This document shows, in pieces, positions 1-8,876 of a stretch of DNA of 64,000 nt. Every line of letters begins with the position of its first letter. The stretch's first letter is position 1. Both the position numbers and the translations under genes were made by a program. Under the pieces are notes generated by a model. That model had not been told where the DNA came from, ran no database searches, and saw only the letters and a list, made by a program, of their open reading frames with translations. Source of the DNA: Pseudomonadota bacterium (GTDB lineage: Bacteria; Myxococcota_A; Polyangia; GCA-2747355); assembly GCA_016702545.1 (NCBI GenBank), contig JADJDT010000006.1:62001-126000 (forward strand). The letters are read 5' to 3'.

Positions 1-39
1 GCGGGCGACGGTATCCAGCGGCGGAGCACGAGTAGCCTG

Positions 40-1368
<1,329 letters not shown>

Positions 1369-1392
1369 TCGTCACGGTGCCCCGGTGCCACA

Positions 1393-2214
1393 GTGCCTAT
1401 AACGTGTAAATCGCCGGCCGAGCTGGAGAAGATGTGGGCGGCGAACCAGGTAGTGTGTCGCGTACTCGATGAGATCGGGCGCATGGTGGCGCCGGGAGTG
1501 ACGACAGGGGATATCGGGGAGCTGGCGGCGCAGGCGGTGCGGCGCTACGGCGTGACCTCGGCGTTTCTCGGCTACGGTGACCCGCCCTTTCCGGCGGTGG
1601 CGTGTGTGTCGGTCAACGACGAGGTGGTCCACGGCATTCCGTCGCGCAAGCGAGTGCTGAACGACGGTGACGTGGTGAGCGTCGATTTCGGCGTGGAGCG
1701 AGAGGGGTACTTCGGCGATTCAGCGCGGACCTTCGCGGTCGGGACGATCGATGCGGAGGCCCAGCGTCTGCTGGCGGTGACGGCAGCGTCGCTCGAGCGG
1801 GCCATCGAGCAGTGCGTGGTGGGCCGTCGGGTACGCGACATCAGCCGGGCGGTGCAGAGTCACGTCGAGGCCGAGGGCTTCTCGGTGGTAAGGGTGTTCG
1901 TCGGGCATGGCATCGGGCGGCGGATGCACGAGGATCCGCCGGTGCCTAACTATGTGGGCGAGGGCCGCAATCCGCGGCTGAAGGAAGGGATGGTCCTGGC
2001 CATCGAGCCGATGGTCAACGCGGGGCAGCCGGAGGTGAAGGTCGACCGAGACCGCTGGACAGCCCGGGCCCGCGATGGCAGTCTCTCCGCGCATTTCGAG
2101 CATTCGGTAGCAATTACGCGCAGTGGCCCGTGGGTCTTGAGCCGGTACGACGGGCGCTTCGAAACGAAGGAAGCTGGTCATGAAGGTCCGCGCCTCAGTT
2201 CGCAAAATCTGTGA
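1393..2214 (+). CDS. map: Type I methionine aminopeptidase
   Basis: Removes the N-terminal methionine from nascent proteins; a two-metal cytosolic enzyme. The 273 residues contain the pita-bread fold landmarks: [10 protein letters not shown] with the substrate-binding His (near residue 80), the metal-ligand Asp pair in SVDFGV and [20 protein letters not shown], and the Glu-containing IEPMVN and EHSVAI motifs. The start is GTG at 1393, giving [14 protein letters not shown], which aligns with typical starts; no clear ribosome binding site is visible. The last ~20 residues run beyond the usual end and overlap rpmJ by 35 bp, so the rpmJ ribosome binding site lies inside map, implying translational coupling. 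Confidence 0.96.
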   Translation: MPITCKSPAELEKMWAANQVVCRVLDEIGRMVAPGVTTGDIGELAAQAVRRYGVTSAFLGYGDPPFPAVACVSVNDEVVHGIPSRKRVLNDGDVVSVDFGVEREGYFGDSARTFAVGTIDAEAQRLLAVTAASLERAIEQCVVGRRVRDISRAVQSHVEAEGFSVVRVFVGHGIGRRMHEDPPVPNYVGEGRNPRLKEGMVLAIEPMVNAGQPEVKVDRDRWTARARDGSLSAHFEHSVAITRSGPWVLSRYDGRFETKEAGHEGPRLSSQNL

Positions 2215-2293
2215 AAAGTGCAAGATCATCAAGCGGCGGGGCGTGCTGCGCGTGATCTGCGAGAACCCGCGCCACAAGCAGCGGCAGGGCTAG
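2180..2293 (+). CDS. rpmJ: 50S ribosomal protein L36
   Basis: A 37-residue zinc-ribbon protein of the large ribosomal subunit. The sequence begins [15 protein letters not shown] and keeps the full zinc ligand set Cys11, Cys14, Cys27 and His32, so this is the zinc-binding form. The ATG at 2180 is preceded by AAGGA at 2168-2172. The gene overlaps the 3' end of map by 35 bp in another frame and sits 31 bp before rpsM. In many bacteria infA lies between map and rpmJ; here the overlap leaves no room for it. Confidence 0.96.
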   Translation: MKVRASVRKICEKCKIIKRRGVLRVICENPRHKQRQG

Positions 2294-2324
2294 GGCCGCA
2301 GGGCCAGGTCGAAGGAGTTAGACG

Positions 2325-2708
2325 ATGGCACGTATTGCGGGTGTGGATCTGCCGCGCAACAAGCGGGTTGACGTCGCGCTGACGGCGATCTTCGGTATCG
2401 GGCGGGCGAGGGCCGCGCGGATCCTCGAGCAAGCGGAGGTCGCGCGGGCGCTCCGTGCCGACGATCTCAGCGAGGATCAGATCCGGCGGATTCGGCAGGT
2501 CATCGATGGGGGCTACAAGGTCGAGGGTGATCTGCGCCGCGAGGTGTCGATGGACATCAAGCGCCTGATGGACCTCAACTGCTATCGCGGCGTGCGGCAC
2601 CGACGCGGGCTTCCGGTACGAGGGCAGCGGACCCATACGAATGCGCGCACCCGCAAGGGGCCGCGCCGAGGCGTGATGGCGCGCAAGAAGCCGGCGCCGA
2701 CGAAGTAA
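2325..2708 (+). CDS. rpsM: 30S ribosomal protein S13
   Basis: Head protein of the small subunit, contacting tRNA and the subunit bridge. The 127 residues start [15 protein letters not shown], contain the helix-two-turn-helix [14 protein letters not shown], and end in the basic [15 protein letters not shown] tail that binds 16S rRNA. GAAGGAG at 2311-2317 is a strong ribosome binding site for the ATG at 2325. First gene of the rpsM-rpsK-rpsD-rpoA-rplQ alpha operon order. A 138-bp spacer to rpsK shows no gene. Confidence 0.98.
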   Translation: MARIAGVDLPRNKRVDVALTAIFGIGRARAARILEQAEVARALRADDLSEDQIRRIRQVIDGGYKVEGDLRREVSMDIKRLMDLNCYRGVRHRRGLPVRGQRTHTNARTRKGPRRGVMARKKPAPTK

Positions 2709-2846
2709 CAGGGGCAGGCCGCAGGCCCCGTGGGCGGCTCTGTTAGGACGGTTGGCGGCTCGGTTGGGAAATGATGGATAAGACGAGCCGGTAGACCGGC
2801 GCAGCAGCGCCGGCCGAGCGATCGGCTGAGAGAAGAGCAAGAAAAG

Positions 2847-3236
2847 ATGGCAGCGCCGAAGAAGCAAGTGAAACGCAAGGTGCGCAAGAGCGTGCAGAAT
2901 GGCATTGCGCACATCCAGTCGTCGTTCAACAACACCATGGTCGCGATCACGGACGTGAGCGGCAACATGGTGTCGTGGTCCAGCTCCGGCGTGGTCGGCT
3001 TCAAGGGCTCGCGCAAGAGCACGCCCTTCGCCGCGCAAATGGCAGCGGAGGACGCGGCGCGCAAGGCGATGGACCATGGCATGCGTACTGTGGCCGTCTA
3101 TGTCAGGGGTGCGGGTGCGGGGCGTGAGTCGGCTCTGCGTGCCTTGCAGACGGCGGGGTTTCGCATCACCTTGATTCGCGACGTGACGCCGGTGCCGCAC
3201 AACGGGTGTCGGCCGCCCAAGCGACGCCGCGTCTAA
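2847..3236 (+). CDS. rpsK: 30S ribosomal protein S11
   Basis: Platform protein of the small subunit near the 3' end of 16S rRNA. Its 129 residues have the standard length, with an N-terminal Lys/Arg-rich extension, the [14 protein letters not shown] core and the conserved C-terminus [18 protein letters not shown]. The ATG at 2847 follows a purine-rich stretch that acts as ribosome binding site. The stop TAA (3234-3236) lies inside the first unit of a four-copy tandem repeat that fills the gap to rpsD. Confidence 0.98.
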   Translation: MAAPKKQVKRKVRKSVQNGIAHIQSSFNNTMVAITDVSGNMVSWSSSGVVGFKGSRKSTPFAAQMAAEDAARKAMDHGMRTVAVYVRGAGAGRESALRALQTAGFRITLIRDVTPVPHNGCRPPKRRRV

Positions 3237-3300
3237 CAGGGCGCAGGGTCTGACAGGGCGCCGGGTATTGCAGGGCGCGGGGTCTATAAATGGGCGCCGG
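3231..3300 (+). repeat. 17-bp tandem repeat, about four copies, covering the rpsK stop
   Basis: Units of the form GTCTRACAGGGCGCMGG start at 3231, 3248 and 3265, with a divergent fourth unit at 3282. The first unit contains the last rpsK codon and its TAA. One of several duplications in this window that include a stop codon. Confidence 0.8.
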
Positions 3301-3359
3301 GGCGGTGTGGCGGCGGCTGGCCGCCTAGCGGTTGGCGACAGGTTCGAAGGAGGCTACTG

Positions 3360-3985
3360 GTGGCTCGGTACTGTGGTGCGGTATGCCGGCTCTGCCGGCG
3401 CGAAGGTATGAAGCTCTTCCTCAAGGGCGAGCGCTGCCATACGGACAAGTGCGCGTTCGAGCGGCGCGCGTACGCGCCCGGCCAGCATGGGCAGGGTCGT
3501 AAGAAGCGCTCCGACTACGGCGACCAGCTGCGCGAGAAGCAGAAGGTGCGGCGCATCTACGGCGTGCTCGAGCGGCAGTTCCGCAACTACTACGAGCGGG
3601 CGGCTGCGGGTAAGGGATCACAGGTGCCAACTTGCTGTCCCTGCTCGAACGGCGGCTCGATAACACGGTCTTCCGGCTCGGCTTCGCGACGACGCGCGCG
3701 GAGGCGCGGCAGCTCGTGCGGCACCGGCACTTTCGACTGAACGGGCACAAGGCCAACGTGCCGTCGATGCTGCTGCGGCCGGGGGACGTGATCGAGGTGG
3801 CCGAGGGGTCGCGGAAGGTCACGGCGATCAACGAGGCGATCGCCGGGGTGGACCGGCGGGGCGTCCCGAGTTGGCTCGAGCTCAACAAGGAAGGCCTGCG
3901 GGGCGTGTTTCGCGCGCTGCCGGTGCGTGAAGAGCTGACGCTGCCGATCCGCGAACAGCTGATCGTCGAGCTGTACTCGAAGTAG
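3360..3985 (+). CDS. rpsD: 30S ribosomal protein S4, reading frame broken by a 1-base deletion
   Basis: Primary 16S rRNA-binding assembly protein and, in many bacteria, translational repressor of the alpha operon. The GTG at 3360 opens a frame with the zinc-binding N-terminus (Cys9, Cys12, Cys26, Cys31) through [11 protein letters not shown]. The rest of S4, from [13 protein letters not shown] to the end at 3985, lies in the next frame. Adding one G to the GGG at 3614-3616 restores [11 protein letters not shown], the normal S4 sequence, and a 208-residue protein, exactly the family length. As S4 is essential, a lost base in a G run during sequencing or assembly is far more likely than a real mutation. 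Without repair the frames read 3360-3740 and about 3632-3985. Confidence 0.93.
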
Positions 3986-3989
3986 CGCG

Positions 3990-4034
3990 GTACCTGCGGT
4001 CGCAGTACTTGCGGCCGCAGTACTTGCGGTAAAT
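3990..4034 (+). repeat. 15-bp tandem repeat, three copies, after rpsD
   Basis: Three adjacent units close to GTACTTGCGGCCGCA begin at 3990, 4005 and 4020, five bases after the rpsD stop. The remaining spacer to rpoA holds a second duplication at 4148-4181 and no gene. Confidence 0.75.
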
Positions 4035-4147
4035 GTGTGCGAGGCCTGCGGTCAATGCGTGCGAAGTGGTTGGGCAGTCGGGGCGCTGTAGCCAGCACCG
4101 AGCGCTCAGTCGGGAGAGAGCCCGCGGGCCGGCCCGTTCGCGCGCGT

Positions 4148-4181
4148 GATCTGACAGGCCAGAGGATCTGACAGGCCAGAC
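4148..4181 (+). repeat. 17-bp tandem duplication upstream of rpoA
   Basis: GATCTGACAGGCCAGAG at 4148-4164 is followed at once by the same sequence with one change at 4165-4181. It ends 20 bases before the rpoA start. Confidence 0.75.
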
Positions 4182-4201
4182 TGGCAAGAAGGAAGCAAGG
4201 T

Positions 4202-5272
4202 ATGGAGCCGAACATCGCCCCCCAGAGCAGCGTCGTCGCGCGCAATTGGCGCGATTTGATCAAGCCGCGAGTGATGGAGAAGGACGTCGAGACGCTGACG
4301 CCGACCTACGGCAAGTTCACCTGTGAACCGCTGGAGCGCGGCTTCGGCCTGACGATCGGCAATAGTCTGCGGCGCGTGCTGCTCTCGTCGCTGCAGGGCG
4401 GCGCCATCACGGCGGTCAAGATCGATGGCGTGCTGCACGAGTTCACGACGATTCCCGGGGTGGTCGAGGACGTCGCCGACATCGTGCTGAACCTCAAAGA
4501 GGTGCTGGTGAAGATGCATGACCCCGGCCCGCGCGTGGTCATGCTGGAGCGGCGTGGGCAGGGTGCCGTGACGGCTGGAGACATCCAGACGCCGGAGGGC
4601 ATCACCGTGCTCAACCCGGACCACCACATCGCGACGCTCTCGGGGGACGCGAAGCTGCGGATCGAGCTGACGCTGCAGATGGGCCGCGGCTATGTGGCTG
4701 CGGATCGCAGCAAGGTGCTGGGTTTGCCGATCGGCACGATCCCGATCGATGCGCTGTACTCGCCCGTGCGCAAGGTCAACTACACGGTGACCAATGCGCG
4801 CGTCGGCCAGCAGACCGACTACGACAAGCTGACGCTCGAGGTCTGGACCGACGGCAGCGTCACACCGGACGATGCGGTGGCGTTCGCGGCGAAGATCCTG
4901 AAGGACCAGCTCACGATCTTCATCAACTTCGAGGAGCTGAGCGAGCCGGACGATCACCTGGAGAAGGACGAGGACGTCCGGGTGCTCTACGACAACCTCA
5001 ATCGCGCGGTGGAAGAGCTCGAGCTCTCGGTGCGCAGCGCCAACTGCCTGCAGAACGCCGACATCAAGTACATCGGGCAGCTCGTGCAGCGCAGCGAAGG
5101 CGAGATGCTCAAGACGAAGAACTTCGGCCGCAAGTCGTTGAACGAGATCAAAAAGATCCTGGCGACGATGGGCCTCGGGTTGGGGATGAAGATCGACGCC
5201 TGGCAGGAGCCCGGCGATCAGCCGCCGGTCAAGGTCGAGCCCTTGGGGGTCGAGCAGGCCGAGGCGGAGTAG
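4202..5272 (+). CDS. rpoA: DNA-directed RNA polymerase subunit alpha
   Basis: Scaffold for RNA polymerase assembly; its C-terminal domain contacts upstream promoter DNA and activators. The 356 residues show the assembly domain ([31 protein letters not shown] split around residues 35-65), a linker near residue 245, and the helix-hairpin-helix C-terminal domain, [20 protein letters not shown] to [14 protein letters not shown]. The ATG at 4202 follows AAGGAAGCAAGG. It sits between rpsD and rplQ as usual. The N-terminus carries about 20 extra residues before the conserved region. Confidence 0.98.
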   Translation: MEPNIAPQSSVVARNWRDLIKPRVMEKDVETLTPTYGKFTCEPLERGFGLTIGNSLRRVLLSSLQGGAITAVKIDGVLHEFTTIPGVVEDVADIVLNLKEVLVKMHDPGPRVVMLERRGQGAVTAGDIQTPEGITVLNPDHHIATLSGDAKLRIELTLQMGRGYVAADRSKVLGLPIGTIPIDALYSPVRKVNYTVTNARVGQQTDYDKLTLEVWTDGSVTPDDAVAFAAKILKDQLTIFINFEELSEPDDHLEKDEDVRVLYDNLNRAVEELELSVRSANCLQNADIKYIGQLVQRSEGEMLKTKNFGRKSLNEIKKILATMGLGLGMKIDAWQEPGDQPPVKVEPLGVEQAEAE

Positions 5273-5361
5273 GCGGACGCGCCGTCGATCGGCGTGTCGC
5301 GGGTGAACGAGCCACGGTTCACTAGCTGGTTCACTAGATGGCGTTCAGGAGCGGGTGGGTC

Positions 5362-5790
5362 GTGAGACACCGTAATGCGAAGAACAAGCTGGGGCGCACG
5401 TCGGCGCACTATTCGGCGACGATCAGCAACATGCTTGGAGCGCTTTTCACGCACGGGCGACTGCAGACGACCGAGGGCAAGGCGCGCGAGCTGCGCCGCG
5501 TCGCTGAGCGCACGGTGACCAAGGCGGTGCGGCTGGGTGACATCCTGACGCGCGACTGGACGACGCTGGGCGCGGCCGAGCGCGCGCGCTTGATCCACGC
5601 GCTGCGGATCGTCAAGCGGACGGTCCGCGACCGCGAGGCCACGCTGCGGATGTTTCGTGAATGGGCGCCGCGCTACCTCGGACGCAGCGGGGGTTACACC
5701 TCGATGTTCAAGCTGGGTAAGCGCCGCGGAGACAACGCCCCCATGGTGCTGCTCGAACTCGTACCCGCTGACAAGCCGGAGTCGCCGTAG
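5362..5790 (+). CDS. rplQ: 50S ribosomal protein L17
   Basis: Large-subunit protein near the exit tunnel. The GTG at 5362 gives MRHRNAKNKLGRTSAHYSAT, the canonical L17 start, and AGGAG at 5347-5351 lies 10 bases upstream; an in-frame ATG at 5338 would add eight unconserved residues. The 142-residue protein has the conserved GRLQTTEGKARELR segment and ends GDNAPMVLLELV plus a short tail. Last gene of the ribosomal cluster; the next gene starts 178 bp downstream, beyond a repeat array. Confidence 0.95.
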   Translation: MRHRNAKNKLGRTSAHYSATISNMLGALFTHGRLQTTEGKARELRRVAERTVTKAVRLGDILTRDWTTLGAAERARLIHALRIVKRTVRDREATLRMFREWAPRYLGRSGGYTSMFKLGKRRGDNAPMVLLELVPADKPESP

Positions 5791-5840
5791 GCGCCAGGTC
5801 GGCGCGGCCCGGGCGCGGGGCCGACGCGGCGTGGGCGGGA

Positions 5841-5935
5841 GTTACACGGGTAGCGGGCTGTTACACGGGTAGCGGGCTGTTGCACCGTTAGGCGACTGTT
5901 ACACGGGTAGCGGACTGTTACACAGGTAGCGGATT
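5841..5935 (+). repeat. Five 19-bp direct repeats upstream of the PilZ/type III export operon
   Basis: Five contiguous units close to GTTACACGGGTAGCGGGCT begin at 5841, 5860, 5879, 5898 and 5917. Units 1 and 2 are identical, unit 3 is the most diverged and units 4-5 differ at a few positions. The array ends 33 bp before the PilZ gene start. Because units are contiguous with no spacers it is not a CRISPR. It could be an array of regulator sites or one of the many short duplications seen in this genome. Confidence 0.9.
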
Positions 5936-5968
5936 GGCGGAGGGGCGGGCCCGCATGAACGGTGTGCG

Positions 5969-6499
5969 ATGAACTGTCCCGCCTGTCGTGCCGCTCTGCC
6001 GGCGGACGCGCGCTTCTGCGGCGTCTGCGGCTTTCGGCTCGGTCCGATGCCCGTCGCCGAGGTTCCACCGCAGCCGGCGGCCGCCCCGCGGGTGTCCACG
6101 CGCCGAGCGACCGAGCCACGGTCGGCGGTTGGCGCAGGTATACCGGCTGAGCGGAAGTACCCTCGCTTCCCGCTGAAGGTGGAGGTCACCTTCGCCAGCG
6201 AGCACAACTTCTACACGGGCCTGCTGCAGAACATCGGCAGTGGCGGCCTCTTCATCGCGACGGAGCAGCTGCTGCCGCTCGGGGCGCGGCTGGACGTCGA
6301 GTTCAGCGTTCCCGGGGCGGACGCGAGCTGTGTGGCGAGCTGTGAGGTCGCCTGGTTGCGCGACCGCGAGGCCGTCCACCGGGGCGCTGATGGCGTGCCG
6401 GGCATGGGGGTGCGCTTCGTGGGGCTGGCACCCGAGGGGGTGGCGGCGGTGGATGGCTTCATCCGACACCGCGAGCCGATCTTCTTCGAGGATGCATGA
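5969..6499 (+). CDS. Zinc-ribbon PilZ-domain protein
   Basis: Probable cyclic-di-GMP-responsive adaptor. The 176 residues start with a short zinc ribbon (Cys3, Cys6, Cys17, Cys20), then a Pro/Ala/Arg linker, then a PilZ domain from about residue 58. The binding motifs are recognisable: RKYPR fits the RxxxR arginine pair and NIGSGG the following loop. This PilZ type is numerous in myxobacteria. The stop overlaps the start of the next gene (ATGA at 6496-6499), so it is probably cotranscribed with the type III export genes and may regulate them; that link is inference from position. Confidence 0.85.
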   Translation: MNCPACRAALPADARFCGVCGFRLGPMPVAEVPPQPAAAPRVSTRRATEPRSAVGAGIPAERKYPRFPLKVEVTFASEHNFYTGLLQNIGSGGLFIATEQLLPLGARLDVEFSVPGADASCVASCEVAWLRDREAVHRGADGVPGMGVRFVGLAPEGVAAVDGFIRHREPIFFEDA

Positions 6500-6879
6500 G
6501 TGTCGGGCTACCCGGCGGGGGGATGCCCCTGGCCGTGGCGATGGCGAGTGGAGTGAGCGGCGATCTCGGGCTTGAGCTACTGCGTCTGGCGTTGGCCTTG
6601 GGCTTCGTCTGCGCGCTCGCCTGGTTGCTGCTGCGTTTCGCTCTGCCGCGATGGTTGGGGTCACTGCGGGCGCCCGGCGGGCGTGGCGGCGCGATGCGGG
6701 TGATCGAGCGCCACCCCTTGAGTGCCGGCAAGACGCTCTGGCTCGTCGAGGTCGGGGGGCGGCGGCTGCTGATCGGTGGCAGCGAGGGTGGCCTGCAGCT
6801 GATCGCCGAGCTCTCGGCGGGGGAAGCGCCGGCCACCGATGTCCGGGAGGGTCTGGGAGTGTTGGGGGGCCCGAGGTGA
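6496..6879 (+). CDS. FliO-like small membrane protein of the type III export operon
   Basis: A 127-residue protein with one hydrophobic segment (about residues 20-50) and a short cytoplasmic domain containing RVIERHPLSAGKTLWLVEV and GGRRLLIGG. This matches the FliO family, whose flagellar members help FliP assemble. The ATG at 6496 overlaps the PilZ stop; the TGA at 6877-6879 overlaps the GTG of sctR. FliO is usually a flagellar component, yet the four following proteins look more like non-flagellar ones, so the cassette has mixed character. Confidence 0.8.
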   Translation: MSVGLPGGGMPLAVAMASGVSGDLGLELLRLALALGFVCALAWLLLRFALPRWLGSLRAPGGRGGAMRVIERHPLSAGKTLWLVEVGGRRLLIGGSEGGLQLIAELSAGEAPATDVREGLGVLGGPR

Positions 6880-7610
6880 GCGCCGCGCTCTTCGCCGGGC
6901 TCGCCCTGGCAGCGCCCGTCGCGGGGGGCGCGCGACTCGAGCCAAGCGCAGACCCGCTGGCGCTGATCCTGCTGCTCAGCGCCCTGGCGCTGCTGCCGTT
7001 TCTGCTGGCCGTGACCACGAGCTTCGTCAAGTTCTCAGTGGTGCTGTCGATCCTGCGCAACGCCCTGGGCACGCCGCAGGTGCCGCCGACGATCGTCATC
7101 ACCGCCCTGGCACTGATTCTCACCGGCTACGTGATGGCGCCGACGGCGATCGAGGCGTACCACGCTGCGGAACCGGCGATGGTGGGTGCGGAGGGTGCGG
7201 CGTTGGTGTCGGACCGCTCGGTGCGCGCCCTGCTGCTGGGCGCCAGCGCGGCGCGCGAGCCGCTGCGTCGCTTCCTGGTGCGGCACGCGCAGCCCGCCGA
7301 CCGCACGCTGTTTCGGGACATGGCACGGCGCTTATGGCCTGCGCCCCAGCGCGATCGGGTGACCGACCACGATCTGGTGGTGATCGTCCCGGCCTTCGTG
7401 ATCAGCCAGCTCGCCGCGGCCTTCAGGATGGGCTTCCTGCTCTTCGTGCCCTTTCTGGTGATCGAGATGGTGGTGGCCAATGTGCTGTTGGCGCTGGGCA
7501 TGCACATGCTGACGCCGACGACCGTGTCGCTGCCCTTCAAGCTGCTGCTCTTCGTGCTGGTGGATGGCTGGCGCCTGCTCGTGCAGGGGCTGGTGTTGTC
7601 TTTTGGCTGA
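6876..7610 (+). CDS. sctR: Type III export gate protein SctR/FliP family
   Basis: Core of the export gate in the inner membrane. The GTG at 6876 overlaps the previous stop (GTGA) and gives 244 residues; longer in-frame starts would run through the FliO-like gene. The protein has an N-terminal hydrophobic segment, VKFSVVLSILRNALGTPQVPP near residues 50-70, and the conserved C-terminal half from VPAFVISQLAAAFRMGF to SLPFKLLLFVLVDGW. QVPP and VLLALGM resemble injectisome SctR more than flagellar FliP, but the two families are close. It should form the pentameric SctR5-SctS4-SctT1 gate with the next two products. Confidence 0.88.
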   Translation: MSAALFAGLALAAPVAGGARLEPSADPLALILLLSALALLPFLLAVTTSFVKFSVVLSILRNALGTPQVPPTIVITALALILTGYVMAPTAIEAYHAAEPAMVGAEGAALVSDRSVRALLLGASAAREPLRRFLVRHAQPADRTLFRDMARRLWPAPQRDRVTDHDLVVIVPAFVISQLAAAFRMGFLLFVPFLVIEMVVANVLLALGMHMLTPTTVSLPFKLLLFVLVDGWRLLVQGLVLSFG

Positions 7611-7688
7611 GGGGCCGCGGCCGTGCCACCCGGGCGGGGGGCGGGCGGCGCGAGCGTGGAGAGCCCCGATGAGCGTGGACGACCTGCT

Positions 7689-7955
7689 GTGAGCGCGGAC
7701 GACATCCTACAGGTCACGCGCCAGGCGCTGTATTTGGTGGTGCTGGTCAGCACCCCGGTCGTGGCGGCGAGTCTGGTCGTCGGGGTGCTGGTCAGCGTGA
7801 TCCAGGCGACCACGCAGGTTCAGGACCAGACCTTGAGCTTCGTGCCGAAGCTGCTGGCCGTGATGCTGGCGCTGGCGCTGGCGGGGGGATGGATGGGGGC
7901 GCAGGTCCTGCGCTTGACGCACGCGCTGTGGGCCCAGCTTCCCACGATCCGCTGA
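7689..7955 (+). CDS. sctS: Type III export gate protein SctS/FliQ family
   Basis: Small two-helix export gate subunit. The GTG at 7689 gives 88 residues, the usual family length; an upstream in-frame GTG at 7623 would add a low-complexity extension. The pattern of two transmembrane helices around QATTQVQDQTLSFVPKL is diagnostic, and GGWMGAQVL after it resembles SctS of injectisomes. It lies 78 bp after sctR and 41 bp before sctT. Confidence 0.88.
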   Translation: MSADDILQVTRQALYLVVLVSTPVVAASLVVGVLVSVIQATTQVQDQTLSFVPKLLAVMLALALAGGWMGAQVLRLTHALWAQLPTIR

Positions 7956-7996
7956 GCGAGCGGGCGCGGGGGCGGAGGGGGAGGGGCAGACGGCGG

Positions 7997-8821
7997 GTGA
8001 CCGACGACGCGCTACAGCTGCTTCAGGGTGATTCACGGCGGATGTTGGTCGGCCTCGCCGTGATGATGGCGCGCCTCGGGCCGCTGCTGGCGCTGACGCC
8101 CGTCTTCGGCGGGACCCTCGTCCCTCCCACGGTCCGCACCGCGCTCGCGGCGGCGTTGGGACTGGTGGTCTATCCGGCGATCGTGAGCGCGCTCGACCGC
8201 GTGGTCGGAGGATCGGGCCTGCTCTTGACCGCCGTGCTGGTGAGCGAGCTCTGGGTCGGCGTCGTGCTGGCGCTGTTGGTGTCGCTGATCTTCTGGGTGG
8301 CGCAAGCGGTCGGCTGGTGGGTCGATGCAGCCCGCGGGAGCGCTCATGCGGAGCTGCTGCTCCCCGGTGGCGGCGGTCGGGCAACGCCGAGCGCGACGCT
8401 GGTCTGGCTGCTGTCGATCGTGCTGTTCTTCGCGATCGGTGGCCACCGCACCGTGCTGATGGCGGTCGCGCGCTCCTACGTCGTGCTACCACCGGGATCG
8501 TTCCCGGCGCTCGCCGGTCTGCGGGCCCTCGCCTGGCTGTGCGTGCGGCTGACGGGCGAGCTGATCGCGCTGGCGCTGGTGCTGGCCGCGCCGGTGGTGG
8601 TCACGCTCTGGCTGACCGATTGGGCGCTGGGGTGGGTCAATCGCCTGGTGCCGCAGGTCAGCGTCTTCTTCGTGGCGATGCCGCTCAAGGCGCTGCTGGG
8701 CGTGGCGTTGCTCGCGCTGCTGGTAGGGCCGCTGCTGATGGTCTTGCCCGCGAGCCTCGAGCTCGCGCTAGGGTACGCTCGTCAGGCGATCGAGCTGCTG
8801 GCGCCGACGCCCGCGGGCTGA
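7997..8821 (+). CDS. sctT: Type III export gate protein SctT/FliR family
   Basis: Multi-pass membrane subunit completing the export gate. The GTG at 7997 gives 274 residues with five to seven hydrophobic segments. Family features are LVSLIFWVAQAVGWWVD, the LFFAIGGHRTVL...SYVVLPPG region and NRLVPQVSVFFVAMPLKALL. The GGH and SY residues and the VFF-MPLK stretch favour non-flagellar SctT over FliR. Located between sctS and sctU in standard order. Confidence 0.87.
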   Translation: MTDDALQLLQGDSRRMLVGLAVMMARLGPLLALTPVFGGTLVPPTVRTALAAALGLVVYPAIVSALDRVVGGSGLLLTAVLVSELWVGVVLALLVSLIFWVAQAVGWWVDAARGSAHAELLLPGGGGRATPSATLVWLLSIVLFFAIGGHRTVLMAVARSYVVLPPGSFPALAGLRALAWLCVRLTGELIALALVLAAPVVVTLWLTDWALGWVNRLVPQVSVFFVAMPLKALLGVALLALLVGPLLMVLPASLELALGYARQAIELLAPTPAG

Positions 8822-8876
8822 GGTCGCGCAACCCGGCGCTCACCGTCGGCGATAACCCGCCGGGGACGAGATCACG

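Noticed and set aside
5841..5935. Possible CRISPR array
   Set aside because: Units are contiguous at 19 bp with no spacers and no cas genes; the same holds for the other arrays.
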